64,000 nt of DNA from Serilophus lunatus (GCA_013399895.1 VXBA01010948.1:1834-65833); one strand, 5' to 3'. Counted from the first letter of the stretch, positions 9,501-23,800 are shown. The notes: generated from the sequence alone by a model not told the origin. Program-made: numbers and translations.

Positions 9501-12095
9501 GGTAACTGCATTTAGAGCCTGAGATCTCAGGGGTGAGATCCTAGCCCTAAGTGAGAATGTGTCCTGAAAATGTGTGAACTTGTGCATCCTTTGCACCATG
9601 CTCTGTCAGCTGTGGTTTAAAGCTGTTGTGATTGTTTTGTGATCCAACTGCCCAGAGAAAATCTGGAAGAGTTGAGGAGTCAGGGAAGAGGAAGGGAAGT
9701 GAAATCTGCAAGAACAGAAGGGACAATGACACTTCAATTCACTTGTTGTCAACCATCCTGGCAAATTTCCTTCAATACAGACAAACCAGGTGAAATTCCT
9801 AGCATTGAAACTTTTCTAGCCAAACTGTGCTGATGTTTGCCTTTCTATCTCCAAGGGCATGGACCATGAATGAGGAGCACCCCTCCTGGTTATCAAGGTT
9901 CCCTGTATGACAGGTCACAGGTATTTGGGGTTTATCAGTAAGGAGATCCTGTTCTTGTACACAACTTCCTAGAAAAGCCTTAGTTGGTCATAGTGGTGGT
10001 TCGTCGCTGTGGTGGAGGCCGTATCTGCAGCTTCCTGGCAGGAGCTTCCGCAATCCAGCAGCTTTGGCTGATGTGGTTGGTGGCTGATGACAACAGAGGC
10101 CTTGGAGTCTGGTAGCACCTGCAGAGGGGGCCCCTTGCCTGCAGACTTCATCCAACATCTTGCACTCTCTGCTGTCCACGTCAGACTGCAGTCCTCTCCA
10201 CCTCTTCTTCTTCAACCTAAATTTGGGGCCATGCAGAAGAAAATGGCATCAAAAAAGAAGTGTTTGGCAGAAGCTGCCCCAGCACAATGTATTTTTTCTG
10301 GTTATCTCCTTGTATTTTCCTATTGCAGTGCAGCTATGGAGTGCAAAGGGAGGATATGGAGGCTGCCACTACTAAAACCAGAGCTAAGGTGGTCCCACAG
10401 GCCACCTGTGACTGTTGATTTGCACAGTCACATCACCTCCCTCCCCGCACTGGTGAGTTGATGGGACGCAGTGAGAAAGGCCAGTTCACTGCTGGGGATT
10501 GAGCTCCGTGGTGCCCAGCAGGAAGTGGGGACACATCCTGCTTTATTGGTTACATGCCACACCCACACAGGCCACCATTCCTTACCAGTGAGGTAGAGGT
10601 AATTGCTTCCCCTTCTTCCAGTTTTTGTGCTTTGAGTACAAGGGATCAGCATGGGAGGCTCAGGGCCACGGAGATCCCCAAGCCTGGTCAGTGCCTGACA
10701 CCTGTGTTATGGGATGTGCCACCTAGTTATCGTGTCATGATGCTGGGAATACCGCAGACCCACTGGGAAGGATGTGGTGGTGGAAGCAGCAGGAGAACAC
10801 AGAAGGAAGTCTAAAGGCACTTAGCATCAACATTGTGCAGCACCAGTAGTTGCCTTAGAGTGTTCCTGGGAGTCCCAGGTCTTGGTGAGGACTATGCTGA
10901 GAGGAGGCTGCCTGCTAGTACAGTGTGAGCTGGTGACTGTCACACTGAGTAAGGCTTGGAGAAGGCCTGCCGTGGTGGTGGCATGACCATAATGCATGTG
11001 GATCGTGGATACTGCTGTATTTTTTTCTGGAAGAGCTCTCACAGTGAGATTGCTGGAAATGCTGGACTGACCTTCAATATTCGCTGCAGCTCTTGCAGGA
11101 TACTGCAATAATTTAACTTCCCCTGGGGGAGATTATAAAACAATAAATTATTGGTTTATATGTTTAATGCGGTAGTAAATTAGATGCGGAACACAGCATT
11201 TAGTTGTGAAGCTCAAAAAACCAGATATTATCCATGAGCCCAATTATATTTTACAACCCTGTGGCACAGGCTGGTCAGAGTTGAACTCTTTGCTCCAAAT
11301 GCATCTTTCTCATAACCAGGGATGATGCCCTGATGCCTGCAGCAAAGTCTCCAGGAATAAACCTTCCCCCTGTGCCCTGCTGGCACCAGAACCTACTCTG
11401 TATTTCTTCCCACTCCACTGTGGCTCTTTGCAGCAGGCACTGTTCAGGGCTCAGACACGTGCGGCTCATTGAAGGCTAGGATGAACGCATTGCTGAGTAC
11501 TGCTGCAGCTCAGCACACTAAGGACAGCCTGCAGAGCCGTGCAGAGAGAGGCTGTGGTTGTGCTGGGTATGGGCATCCCTGTTTGGCCCTTTAGTTTTCC
11601 TGATTGCCTCTGCTAGGTTTGCCCTGCCGTGCCCTGAGTGAGCTTGGCCAGGCAGGCATGGACTGGTTCCAGGGACGGTTGCCTGATGAAGCAATGTCAA
11701 TTTGGCTGAAGAAGTTGCCCCACTTGCTCAGCTGGGTGCCTCCTGCCAACACATTGACATCACTGTGTGTGTGTCTTCACCAAAGACAGTAAACAAGAAC
11801 AGGGCTGGGTGGGACAGCCCAAGTAGGTGAGAATTAAACATGTACTGGGCACCTTTGAGAGTCACAATTTACTGTAGGTGTCATCTTTCCCCCTTGAAGG
11901 TACCACACTGCCTGCTTGCAAGTGTATAGTCAGAGGCAGCAAAGCCCACGAGTGCCTCAGCATGGAGCCATCATCTTTGCTCCATTCTCTCCCTGGGTTC
12001 TCATACCAAATTGGGCAACATCCTGCAGTAGGTGCTGGAGACTCAGCTCTAATATCCTTGTTCAATAGCACAGCTCCTGGACCTGCTCCAGGAAT
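6530..12095. other. Non-coding DNA, no gene or repeat recognised
   Basis: Open frames here are at most about 125 codons, show no recognised domain and are not linked by convincing splice patterns. Around 9960-10460 there are short GGT/GTC-rich strings and a possible weak CTCF-like string (tgcagagggggc near 10120), neither enough for a call. 11100-11260 is AT-rich. Best read as intergenic or intronic DNA. Confidence 0.6.
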
Positions 12096-12245
12096 TGTTG
12101 TTTTAATTTTTTTTTTGGTTGTTTGGTTGGTTTTGGTTTTGGTTGGTTGAGATGTTTTGTATGTTTGGTTTTGTTTCTTATTTTTTGTTAATTTTTTAAA
12201 AATGTGGGTTTTGATTTTTTTAATGTTTATTTTTTGTTTTAATCT
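12096..12245. repeat. T-rich low-complexity tract (TTGGTTT-like)
   Basis: About 150 bases are dominated by T runs and repeated ggttt, ttggttgg and tgtttgg words, with almost no C. On the opposite strand this yields a Lys/Thr/Asn-rich open frame (11862-12326) that is a by-product of composition. Confidence 0.85.
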
Positions 12246-15200
12246 CATGTTGAACTTGTTGGCACCCTGCCATTGAGGGCTGGGCATAACTGTAACAGAA
12301 TATCTGCCCCCAAGCAACTCCCACACAGACTATCTATTCTGAAGTGAAAGGATTTAATTTTGAATCAATGAGTTTTGGATTGAAACCATTTTACTTTGCT
12401 TAATCATCTAGCTGCTTTGGGATGGTTTCTTCAGAGGTGGTTATTTCAGTCTGGTTTTCCATGAAGATAGTGGATGCATGTGCAATTTGATGAGTAATGA
12501 TGCTAGCAAAATGAAAGAGTCTTCTCCGGAACATTTGGGTTTTGCACAACAAATTATTCACATACATGGGGTCTCCCAAGTGAATGTCTCCCAAGACTTA
12601 GGTGTTTGGGAGACCCTACCTTCGCTCTGGACTAGGCTAGGAGTAGAACCGTAAGTGGTTTTGTATTTAGTGGACAGTGCCTTTGTCTTGGATCAAACAT
12701 TAGGGGTTTGGGGCTTGTTTTTGGAATAGAAATAGCACTCCATAAAGAGGAAATAGATGACGGTTCTTTTCCTGTGTTAGCTTTGATATGGTCAGTCTTT
12801 CTCACAAAATAACCTCTTAAATTAGGCTAACAAGCTTTCAACTGGACAGGCCATCATGGCATGGAGTGGAAGGGAGGAAGAAGGTATGTCCTGTTGGCCA
12901 TGTTCAGCTGTGGGTAGGGCTGTGTACCAAACAGCCACACAGATGTACCAGAATTATGTACAGAATAAGTCCAAGTTGTTCCTGCCAAGGCCCAGCCATG
13001 GCATTTGCCCCAAAACTCCTGTACTGGCATGATCATGTAGGAAAGGTTGTGGACACTTTGCTGCCTTGGGGCAGAGACTCTGCAGGGGCCCAAGAGAAAG
13101 TGGGGAATTCTCCAGAAGGGGATGGGTAAATGCTACCCAAACACACAACTCTGCATCTCTGGGCAAGGATCTGGCATCAACCCATCAAGGGGGAGTGCTG
13201 GGGCGCAGAGCCAAAATCTGTGGCTGGGCACCGGATGCTTGCCACGTCTTGGCTGCTACCTGAGGGAAGGTCCAGGCGAAAAACTACAGCCCTGATATAG
13301 ATGAGATGCAGAGCAACATGCTGGACCTCACACCTGCTTGTTTTTGGAGTCTTCAGGCTATCAAACATGGTGGTTGTATTTGCATCAGTGACTGGAAGGT
13401 GCCCTGGGTTGTTCTCTGGCTCTAAGGCAGATAAGATTTGGGTGGCCCCCACCTACATGATTGAGCTCTCTGTCCCCCCAAAACTGGATGGTTGTGAATG
13501 CTGCCTACAGTGATCTACCTAACAAGTATCCAGCTGACATGATATGTGAAGAAATATTCCAAATTTCTGTGCAGCATAGATGCATTTTGACTTGTTTCCT
13601 GTGAAAGCCATGAGAATCACTAATGATTCTATGATTCCACATACAATTTTTATCTCAGAAAGCACTACTGACTACTGCCTTCTCAGCAACACACTGATCA
13701 AGAGGGTGGCAAGGGATGAGCACTGGGAGGAGCTGAGGCTTCAAGAGTGTTAATTAATTTGTGAATTATTTATGGAAATGAGGGAAACTACACTGGACAA
13801 TTGATGGTGCCACAAACTGCCTATTTGTCTGCCCTACCTCACCAGTGGATCTTTTTCTCTGAGTGCCTGTGGAGGGCTGAGTTTGAGCTGCCCTATTCGA
13901 GGTGTCCCCACAGCATTGGCCTGCACCCCGTGCTTATTTAAAAGCAATCCAGACAGGCACCCAAAGTGCTCAAGCAAAAACCTGCCATATGCATAACAAA
14001 TCTCTGGAGCTGCTATGTTCTACACCCACCAGTTTTCTAGCCAAGTAAATAGCTCCAGGGCAGTGGTGGCTTGAACTCTGCTTTTTCATGGTTGAAAAGA
14101 GATTCTATTTATTGAACATTTTTTTTACACTTGAGAGCTAAAAACTTCCTTTCCTCACCTTCTACCACACACAGACCTCTGGCATGTAACCAGGTGCCAG
14201 CTGCTTCTCTGGGGGAGAAAAGCTTGATGAGTCACAGAGATTTGCTCTTTGCTCAGGCTGTAGGCTGTGATGTCCATGCAGAAACTGTTCGTTCCTCAGG
14301 AGTAGAGCCCCTCTAAAACCACAAAGGTCTTGGATTCAGGGCTCTATGACAATTACATGAACAGAAAAAATCAAGGACAGTGAAATAAAAGTGTGCTAGA
14401 TGGCAGCAGTGGCCAGGTGCTCAGGTGATGTGCTCAGTGGGCATGCAGTGGCCAAGGGAGCATCAGCGGATACTTTGGTTTTTTTGCTTCTCCAAAAACA
14501 TGCCAACATTTGGGGTATCCAGTTGCCCCAGCTCCAGTACAGTGGTCTTCCCCATTCTGCAGTGCCTGGCTCACAACCATGAGCAGACTCCTGGGCTCAG
14601 CCAAACCAGCAGGGATGTGACCTCAGTTGAGTGTGTTCCCTGAAACCCAAGCTGCACAAACCTCTTACTCAGAGACTTGAGGCAACTGTGAGAAATGCAG
14701 ACAGGCACAGCAGGCCCTCTAGGGTTGGGGCATGTCTCCTCACAAGCCAAGGGGCCCAACTTCAGTAGGCCCATCTGCCAAGGAGGTGTCCTGCTTTCCT
14801 TTGTGGTTTGCTTTCTGAGTAACTATAATGTGTGTGATGCATTCTGACAGCACTACTCAGCAGAAGCCAACACATGCTACTGTCCCCAGAATATGAAGCA
14901 ATGAACACAGAGACAAGAGGCACTGTCCAGACATCAGGAAACATTTTTGCACAGTGAGGGGGACCAAGCACTGGCATTGATTGTCCTGTGAGTTGTAAAA
15001 TCTGTATTTTTTAATAAGAATTAGTTTGTAAATAGCTAATTTACTTGCAATTCTCTACACACAAGAAGAGCCTAGATTTCTCAAGTTAGTTCCAGAATAT
15101 ACAAGGTAATAAAATATTTGATCACATTACAATGTCTACATCTCATTCTAAACCATTAAAAGCTAAACAGTTTTAAATACTAAAAAAGGGAACAAGCAGA

Positions 15201-15605
15201 AGTGGAAAAAGAAATCAGAATGCAACTACTCATGCTTTCATTGCTAAAAATGTCCCTGATCATCCTGCAATATGGCCTACAATGGGCATCAGTTTGCTTT
15301 GAAAGCATCACATTTTACTGACATTACTATGTTGGTCAAGAATAATTACAGCTACAGTAGTGTTTTGCACTGTAAAATTTTGGAATTTTTTTGCATAATT
15401 CCAAATTGTCATTTGGGGAAATGCTTGCTTAAGGGAGAACTGCAAACCAGGTGCATGTGCCAGGAAAAATTTGTTATATATATGATAGGTTACATTTTAT
15501 TCCTAAATAGTTTATTTATTGAATATCATTTAGAGAATCTGAGTTGAATTTGTGTCATAGTCCACAAGTAGTGTCAGGTAAATGAAGACTGAGGATATTG
15601 TGTAT
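12246..15605. other. Non-coding DNA, no gene recognised
   Basis: Only short unrelated open frames are present. An ATTAAT-rich patch at about 13748-13770 and a generally AT-rich stretch at 15000-15560 stand out slightly. A CR1-tail-like string (gattctatgattcc near 13625) is too short to call. Confidence 0.6.
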
Positions 15606-15606
15606 T

Positions 15607-15790
15607 GAATCATGGTATCATAGAATGTTAAGGTTGCAAAAACCCATAAGATCATCAAGTCTGGCCATTAACCCAGCACTAACACATTAACCCATGTCCC
15701 CAGGTGCCACATACACACATTTTTTGAACACTTCAGAGGCTGGTTACCCTTGTCTACAGCTGTGGGAAGCCTCTAGCTGCCTGTGGGACC
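15607..15790 (-). mobile_element. CR1 LINE fragment (3' end)
   Basis: On the + strand this begins with the reverse complement of the CR1 3' terminus (atcatagaatg...aagatcatcaagt), followed by the family's diagnostic aacccagcac and cccatgtcccca...gtgccacat words. The element therefore lies on the minus strand. It is a 5'-truncated, diverged piece of the 3' untranslated region with no reverse-transcriptase coding. CR1 is the dominant LINE of birds. Confidence 0.8.
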
Positions 15791-17429
15791 ATGGTGCAGT
15801 GCAGGCTGAAGTCCTGTGTGTCTTTTTTTCCTTACATCAAGGGCTTTGTTGAAAGCTGCAGAAATCTGGATCTAAGTGGCTGTGGAAGGAGGGGATGAGG
15901 GTGTGCCATGATCTGGTATCATCCTTGTCTGGGCCTGTGGCTTCAAAATGCAAGACAATATCAAAATCCAGAGGATGCAGCCACCTTGGCTCACCATGGC
16001 CAGCTCATATCCAGGGGTGTCCCAGCCTCAGGACCAGGCTGTCAGACCCACATCTCCCTGGAAACCAGGAGACACTGATCCCGTGGTGCCTTGGGCCACC
16101 ACCAGGCAACTGCCCTCTGTGGCAGTGCCACAGCAGTAGGTTGGTGCCAAGAGACGATGTAATTTTTGACTGCTTAACTCTCTGTCAGTGTCGTTGTAGA
16201 AGTTAGCAAATCTGTGGCTCTGCTGCTGAAGAGAGGAGTGCACTGTGCTCCTTGCACTGTGATGAACCTGGACTTACTAGTGGCTATGCTGCTCTGCAAC
16301 AGCTTGGACCAGGAACATGTGTGTGATATGCCTTTGGTCCCACTGTTGTGTGCAACACCTCTGGAACGAGCAGTGTTTTTTTCCCTGTGTTTTCTTAGGA
16401 ACGTGGTGGAGAACCAGTGCAATGAGCTGCAGATGTATTTTATGTCCTGGAGGTGTAAAATTGCTCTGGCAGTTGCCTAATTAATTGTCATAGTTAATTA
16501 TTTTTCTTAGTTTTTTATGCTTCAAGGGACCTCTTCCCTGCTGACTTTTTCAGTTTGGAAACATGGGCTGTCTCCATCATCACTATCACTGTATGTTGCA
16601 GAAGGAAACATGATGGTTGCAGTTGCTGTTTGCTGTATGACTGCTTCTAGAGTCAAACCACCTGGGGAAGTATCCCATGTGCAGATAAAGCACGGGGAAA
16701 TCCTGAGATGTAAATCCTGAGATGGACTTCAGGAAAGAGGAGAAAGAAAACACCTGTGGCATAAGATGGGTCCCCAGAGGTACACCTTTGCCTTTGAGAA
16801 GATAACAAAACTACTGTTGGAGCCAGCAGGAGATTCCAGTCCCAGTGTTGCTACACACAGATGTTGATCACCTAACAAATTGTCTGGGTATTGGGAAAGA
16901 ACAGCCATATATTATTTCTGAACTAAAATTTCTGCCACTGACCCTCTTTACTAATGTTTATGTGAGAGCTGGGCCTCCTCTGATCTATTTACTGAAGAAT
17001 GATTTGCAGAAAATGCCTCTCTAACAAGGTTGTGCCCTTTCTTATTGTTCTTAGGGTGATGCATAGGGTGATCATGTCCCAACTCACTGCTTCAGTTACA
17101 TGTGGCAGTGAGTGTTTGGAGGGGGGAACAATGAGGTAGCGTCCCCTGCCTAGGAGTGAGTCACACCACATGAGAGAAGGTGAAAGCAGTTCACCCAATT
17201 TGTGGCATGGACTTTTTCCAGGAAGCATTCAAACCATCCCCATCAGGTTCAGGATGAGGACAGCATCCCTGCTGCCTCTCACTCACCCTTGGATCAGGGA
17301 CCCCACACAGTCATGGAGGTTTAAATCCGCCCAACCCATCCTTCTCTACAGAAAGGCAGTAGCTTCAGCAGGGGCATCTTAAGAACCAGATCGAGCCCTT
17401 GCTGGGCAGCTGGGCTATGCTGAGTCTCC
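15791..17429. other. Non-coding DNA, no gene recognised
   Basis: No convincing exon or repeat. A homeodomain-type cluster (taattaattg and ttaatta, about 16480-16502) is the only local motif enrichment noted. Confidence 0.55.
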
Positions 17430-17880
17430 AGCAGCCCCAGAAGATGCGATGGACTGTCGCATTTTTATTGCTCAGATCTCAAGATACTCAGCAGAGGGGG
17501 CAGGCGCACTGCACACAAGCACTGACGGTGGGGAACGAGGGCATCTGCCATCATCCTCTGCTGATGCCTGTGTGCGAATCCCTCTGCCTCACCTCTGCGC
17601 GCAGCGTGAGACCGGCCTCTCCTTGCAGCGTTAGGCAGGGTGCTGCTGCCCTCTGCCGGCCTCCTGCCGCACAGCTGCCCGCTCCCTTGGCTGCGAAACA
17701 CAGGAGCGCTGTGGATGCGCTGCGCTGCAGCCAGCAGAACTCTCTGGGAACGAGCCAAGCTTCCGTGCGGTGCCACATCTGCTCGTGGAAGTGTTCGGAA
17801 CTGGTATTTCTGCCTGGATTTCCCCGGGCTCAATCATCCATTGTACGATGAACGGGAAAGTGAAATCGGAGCTGTAAGTG
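17430..17880 (+). promoter_or_regulatory. CpG island with possible first exon
   Basis: By eye there are roughly 30 CpG dinucleotides in about 450 bases, in surroundings that are strongly CpG-poor. No TATA box is obvious. Near the 3' edge an ATG opens a short frame (MNGKVKSEL, about 17848-17874) that runs straight into a strong splice-donor match (ct|gtaagt), as a short coding or 5' leader exon would. Long open frames exist on both strands but none matches a family I recognise. It could be the promoter of a host gene or lncRNA read rightward, or an orphan CpG island. Confidence 0.5.
17647..17659 (-). promoter_or_regulatory. CTCF-like motif inside the CpG island
   Basis: tgccctctgccgg on the + strand is, in reverse complement, close to the vertebrate CTCF core CCASYAGRKGGCR, with one mismatch at the third base. 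Another partial match (cagcagagggggcagg) lies near 17490. Confidence 0.45.
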
Positions 17881-20800
17881 TTGGGGCACTTGTGTTGGAG
17901 AGGATGAGATGATAGAGGTGCTTGGTGTTAATTTTCAGATGCTTCTGTGTCCCTGGATGCTACTTGTGCGTCTGCTTTATCTGATGTTCTCCAGTCATCC
18001 CCAGCTGTTTCTGCTTCTGGCAGAGAAGATCTGACAGAGGGCTGCTTTAGTCAGATACATGTCCAAAGTCCCTGGAATAGATTTTAAAAGCATATTTAAA
18101 TACTAGTGTTGCAAGCAAAACTCCAAAACAGAGGGGAATTGGTGGTGTCATGCTGGTGCACTCAGCAGTCAGTGTTGCATTGCAGATGAGCAGCAGAAAA
18201 AGCAGAAAGGATGAATTCCCTCACACTTACCCAGCATCACTGTTGGCATTTTGGAGTCTGGAGGCTCACTACCGCAGAAAAACATCAACTATGGGCATGT
18301 AGCAGAACATCCAGCCCAGGAGTGACCACGCAGGTGACAGTGCTGTTGATGCTTGTAATCAGCATTCAAAACAGCTGTTTGAATTGGCAGAACTGGTTGT
18401 GATAACTCACACGCATTGCTTTGGTCCTCCAGAACCTGGGTTTATTTACTTGCTGTAACCAAGAAGCAGTAGGACAAAGTTCCAGTTCCATCTCTATTTT
18501 TACTAGCTTCCAGAAGACTGCTTGGTCTTCTCAAGGGATTTCTCAAGAATGCTGTGAGCAATGCTCTATCCATCCTTGCCAAGGTGTGAACATAGATGGG
18601 GAACAGAGGGGACAGCTGTGACTATCAACTGAGTTTTGAAGTTGCATGGCAATTTACCTTCGCCTGACACAAGGATGCAGTGTTACCCCAGATATTTTGC
18701 AAAGCCTCTTTCCATGCAAATATCAGAGAGAGGCTGGAATGAGATACCAGGTGAAAAATAACTCTCTTTTTTAGTGGCCAGATGGGTATCCTCTCCAGCA
18801 CAATGTCAGGTAATGGCTATAGAGAGAGAGCTCTGGAAATGCATGTTTTGCTTATCATAAAATGATGATTCAAACCAGGAAGGCCAGGCACAGGAAAAAG
18901 CAGCTCCTGCCTTTCATGCCTGTGGACCATGGAGGAATGGGGGGAGCAGAAGCACGACTGGGCCAGGGTATGCAGGGATGCCTGGACGAGGTGCTCAACC
19001 ACAACATCCCATGGAGATCTCAGGTCCACTATAGCATGCTGTGGCATCTATGTGCAAGCATCTTTCTTCTACTGAACGTTGTTTTCCTTCTATTTTCTCC
19101 ATTGTACTCACCAATGAGCTTAGTTCCCACTAAAGCTTCCCAGCTGGGTGTCCCAGCTTGCTCCACTGAATGGGCAATGCCATGACATCTCCTCCAAATT
19201 CTTGTCATCCTCAAAGGAAAGTCCTTTCACCTGGTGGTGCCTGCAGAACACTGGCAGCAGAAATAGAATGGTGCAGTCTGGGGATGCCAAGGAGAAAGAA
19301 TAGAAATTATATTTGTCTTGCTCAACTTGGAACAAAAATGATGATTTAAAGTGAAACTATTCCCCTCATGCTTTCTAATTTAATGTGATTGATGATAGTT
19401 TGGTTAGACAACTACAATTCTCACAAATGCCTTGATGTCATTTTGGAGAACGGAAAAAGCATTATGTTGACTTGAACTGCAGAATTACCAGTAGCCAATA
19501 AAGTGTACAAATAAAAATGACACTTCCAAGATCGTTTGGGGTTGGAATACTAAGTGCAGCAATGGTTGCTGCTTTCAGGAAACTGTAGATGGAGTGGTTC
19601 AGTGTTAAGTGTTTTAAACATAACTAGCAACCCAGCAGAATTTCAATTAAAAGTGCCTAGAAGTAATTAATTATTTTAGCAATTCAAGCAGGAGCTAAAA
19701 ATGAGGTTCTCACCCTTTTGTAAAGCAAGAAGTTGTTAAAGGATGGTCTTTCTATCTGGAGAATTTAAGTGCTATTCTGGGTCTGCAATGGCAAATGACA
19801 TCGATGGGATTATTGTTCTGCCTCAGATGAGACAGGAATCAAGCATGGAGCCTGGAAGAGAATGATGTCCCTGCTCCAGCCCCTGGACTTTGCAGCCAGG
19901 GTGTCCCAGTCTGGCAGTTTTGAGTGATGCTACAGAATCAGGTTTTCCATGGCCCAGACATTTCTCCCCTTTTGTGTATTAGGAGATTCTTGGCAGTGGA
20001 GATCTGGCCCCAAGGCTCAGGTCTGATCAGAAGAGACATGTATCAACATCTTTCACTGCTGAAAATGTCTTCAGGACAAAGTTCTTTTGAGAAGAAAGAA
20101 TTACAGCTATCTCCTGCCTAGCAAACCTACATCAGCTTCCTATAGCCTCTGGCAGCTGGCATGGGGTTTGCCACAATCATGAACTACAGGTGCTGTGTTG
20201 TTGCTGCTGCTGGAACCTGAGTCAGTGGTTGCAGCCGAGCATCTGCTTAAAAGCTTGAATGCAGGGAGGTCCAAATGAGAGCTGGAGATTTGCTCCCCCC
20301 TTCAAACCTCACAGATACTCAGTCTTCTCTGGCCTAGAATTATCCAGACTGCATGGGACTGTACATACATCTAAACCTGGCAGCGGCTACTGCTCTGTTC
20401 CCATGGATTTTGGAAAAGAATCCTCTTTCTAGCTGTGCTTCCCATTCCAGAGATAACAAACTTTATGACACCATTTCTACCCGGATGGCAACACTGCAAT
20501 AGCAGAAAGGATAGAAGACTATTATTTATGCATTTGTTACTCAACCCTTGTTTATAAAAGTGAGTATTTGTAGTCATTCCCCACCAGATTTCTACAGGGA
20601 GACATTGAAACACATTGCATGGTGGGTGCCAGATTTCTCACTCAGCTCTGCTCTTGCAAAGCCTCACTCTTTTGGCTCTTTCCTGGTCCTAGAGGCTATG
20701 GGTAATACAGTGGATCCCACTATGAGCATAATTACCAACACAGATGCCTGTGCCAATGCAGCAAATTACAAGACATATAGCACATGACAACCTCTAATTG

Positions 20801-23800
20801 TACTGCCAGCCTGGGCGCCAGCAAAGCGTGGTTTCTTGCAGTCGATGCAGGTATCACTGCTGGAGAGGGAGGCAGCAGGGACAGGAGAATGAGGAGGGCT
20901 TTGCTGTCCATTGGTGGGGCTTGGTCATCGGTGTTTTTTCATATTCTGATTAGTTTTTTGTTCTGAAGAGGATCAAAAGCAGAGTTGACTGAGAGATGGT
21001 AAAGCGCTGGCTGAGTAAGCACATGCTCAAGTTTCACTGCTACAACACGGCTAGTCCTGTGGGACCCTCAGTGCTTTTGGGGCTGTGGGAGCAGCTGAAG
21101 GGCTACAACAGTAAATAAAAGTGCTCCAGGCTCACCACTTGACTCAAACTTGTGAAATGTCGCACTTCTTCTGCCAGGCAGTGGGATGCAGAGCAGAGAG
21201 AAGTTCTCCTGATCTCATGGAATCCCCAGCCGCAGCCCCGAGATGTGTGGGCTGCTCCCCACCCCTAGCAAGGGTGAGTGGCAAGTGGGGGACTGGCTCC
21301 ACCTGGTGGGGGTAACCCAGCTGGTGGGAGCATCTCTACCCACAGGATGCTCTGGGATAGCTGTATCCCCACTTCCCCATCTTCCAGGAGTCCAGAGATG
21401 CCCTGAAGGTAAGGAAGTATCCCCAGGGAGTTTTGATTAGGGCTAGAAGCGTCACTGCTGCGGGACTGTGCCTGCTCCCACTCTGCCTCAGCCAGCTGAT
21501 GGTGCAGGCAAAGCGCTCTGCGGACATGCTTGGCTCATCCTGCTGTGTCAGGGAAATTTTTTCAGACATTCAGCCTACATTTCTGCTTTCTTAATCTCAT
21601 TCTTAATGTTCTTTGCTTAAGCCCTCGGGGCAGTAAATAGGAGGCAGTTTAGCAGGAATAGCTAAGTAGCTGTAATGAGATTTCTGCTCAGGACAGTCTT
21701 GCCTCTCCATTCATCTGCGTCATGCCACTTCTGCTTGAGTCAGCGTCCCCTGGAGACATGCTACTTGCTGAGGTCTTCCCCCAGGATTTATTTTTAGTTC
21801 TTTCAAATCATGACCAATTAAGTTTATGTCCCTCTCCCTCTGTTCCTGTGTTTCACCGGTGGCTGACTGTAGGTTCTTCAACTGCTAGGAAAAACTGGAG
21901 ACCATAGATCCTTCCTACTTCAGTTTGTCCATTCTCAGTTACAGCTCTTTCTTACAGCGAGGCAGATCCCCACAGCATTTCCAACTGTAGGAACAGGGTC
22001 GGTTTTGTATTCTCTTTGACATCAACTTCTCACAGACATGGAAGAGCTTTTGTAGGTCTTGTGCCCACTTTCTGCTATAAGAGTGATTCTTTCCTCTTTC
22101 TTTCCAAGATTTACAAATTCCTATAAGAGTTCTGCAGTTACAGCTTTCAATTGACTTCATTTACTTTTCAGTTTTGTCCTACCCCATTCTTTCTTGCTTT
22201 GCAGTTAACTTCTCTGAACTTCTGCCTGCCTTGTCCTCCTCCATCCCTCTTACACCTCTTTTTCCTCCCAAGAGCGAGATACTCACTGGAGTGGGATAGC
22301 AGCTACAAATGTCTGCTGAGAATGGAAGCCCGACAATGCAACTCTGAATGAGGGCTAACACCCCAGTGCCTCCAGTTTCGCCCATATGATGGGAAATTTG
22401 CCTCGTCAACCTCCTGCAAACAGTTGCTACTTATCCTGATAGTCCTCCAGTGCTGTATTCCTGCAACCCTTCTTGCCCTTGGATGTTCCCTAGAGCATTT
22501 CTGCTGCACCCCCAAGGCACACAAAACACACCCTTGGCATCCATTGATATGAGAAGGCACCACTCTGGCAGGCTGTGATGTTGTTGGCCTATTATTTCAG
22601 ACCCTTGGAACTGGAAAATCATGGAAAAACAACAATTACACTTAATGAGTGTGGGGGCACAGTGCAGGACTCTAAACCTGGGCCATCTCTGAGAGGCCAG
22701 GCCACCTTCCAGCAGGCTGGGCACAAGCCACTGCGTGCCCACAGGGATGGGATGCTGTCCCTGGCACAGGGAGGAGATTGATGTGGCTGCCATCAAACTG
22801 AGAGGTGCCTGCATTGCACAGCCGCAGAGCTCAGTTCTGCTAAGCAACACCAGCGGCTCACGCTGGAGCAGCTGGGGAACAGTCACCTGAAACCACAGGG
22901 TGCTCAGAGGTGCTGCTCCAGTTGTCTGAGCTCACCTGGAGCAGCTTCTCCAGCAGAGTATCCTCCAGGTATGCTCAGCTCCTGGTGGACATGCGGAGAG
23001 GCTGGTCTGTCAGGATAGCAGTAAGAAGGTTTGCTCTGTGGGCAGCAGTGCACAGTAATGAGTGTAGTGTTATCTGCTGCTCCTACAGCACTGTCTGGCC
23101 TCCTGCTGACCTGCCAGCTAAAGGGAGTCTGCTGTCACTTGAGCACCAAGCACCTGGCTAGAGAGTGGGATGGATTTATTGAGGAGGGCTGTCAAGGAGC
23201 TGTCTCTGCAAAGTATTAAGCATTTTTTATTCAACATGTTCCCTGCTATTTCAAGAGGTTTTGATGGAGTAGTGTGCTTTAGCACAGTATACCTTTGAAT
23301 TTGTTTTTTTTCCTAAAGGTCTGAATTTTGTTATGAGATGCTGGAAGCTTCATTTGGCCTGTGGTGTGCAGTGAGATGTGAATGGATTCTGTTGCCCATG
23401 AGTGTATAGTCTCTGATGGATGTTGTTCCTTACAGGTCCATGCCTTTGACAGTGTGTTTCAGCCTCAGCTCAGCCTCCTCCCATAATGTTTATCACCTCT
23501 AAAAACACCCACAGCATTTAAATCAGTCTGTTTGGGAGGTAATTGATGTTATCAGATGAATGTGTCAGAAGGAATTTGTCCCTAGAGCAATTAGGTTGGT
23601 TGCTTGTCTTTCATGGGATCTCTCTTGATTTATATAAATTGCAGTAAATATAGGCTTGGCCTCCTGTTAGTCAGGCTGCGACTGGTCTGACTAGGGTGAT
23701 GAAAAGCTCCTGGGTTTAATGTCTCTGCACATTTTCTCGTAGGGGAGTTCCTATATTTGCTGCTTGCGTGTGTGCAAGAGTACTCACCAATGCTCCTCTC

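Noticed and set aside
9960..10460. Possible processed pseudogene with Gly/Tyr-rich coding strings
   Set aside because: Only short GGYGG-like words were seen; no continuous family match and no poly-A tail.
11862..12326. 154-codon minus-strand Lys/Thr-rich frame
   Set aside because: Translation of a T-rich low-complexity tract.
13600..13650. CR1-tail-like string gattctatgattcc
   Set aside because: Too short and without adjoining CR1 sequence.
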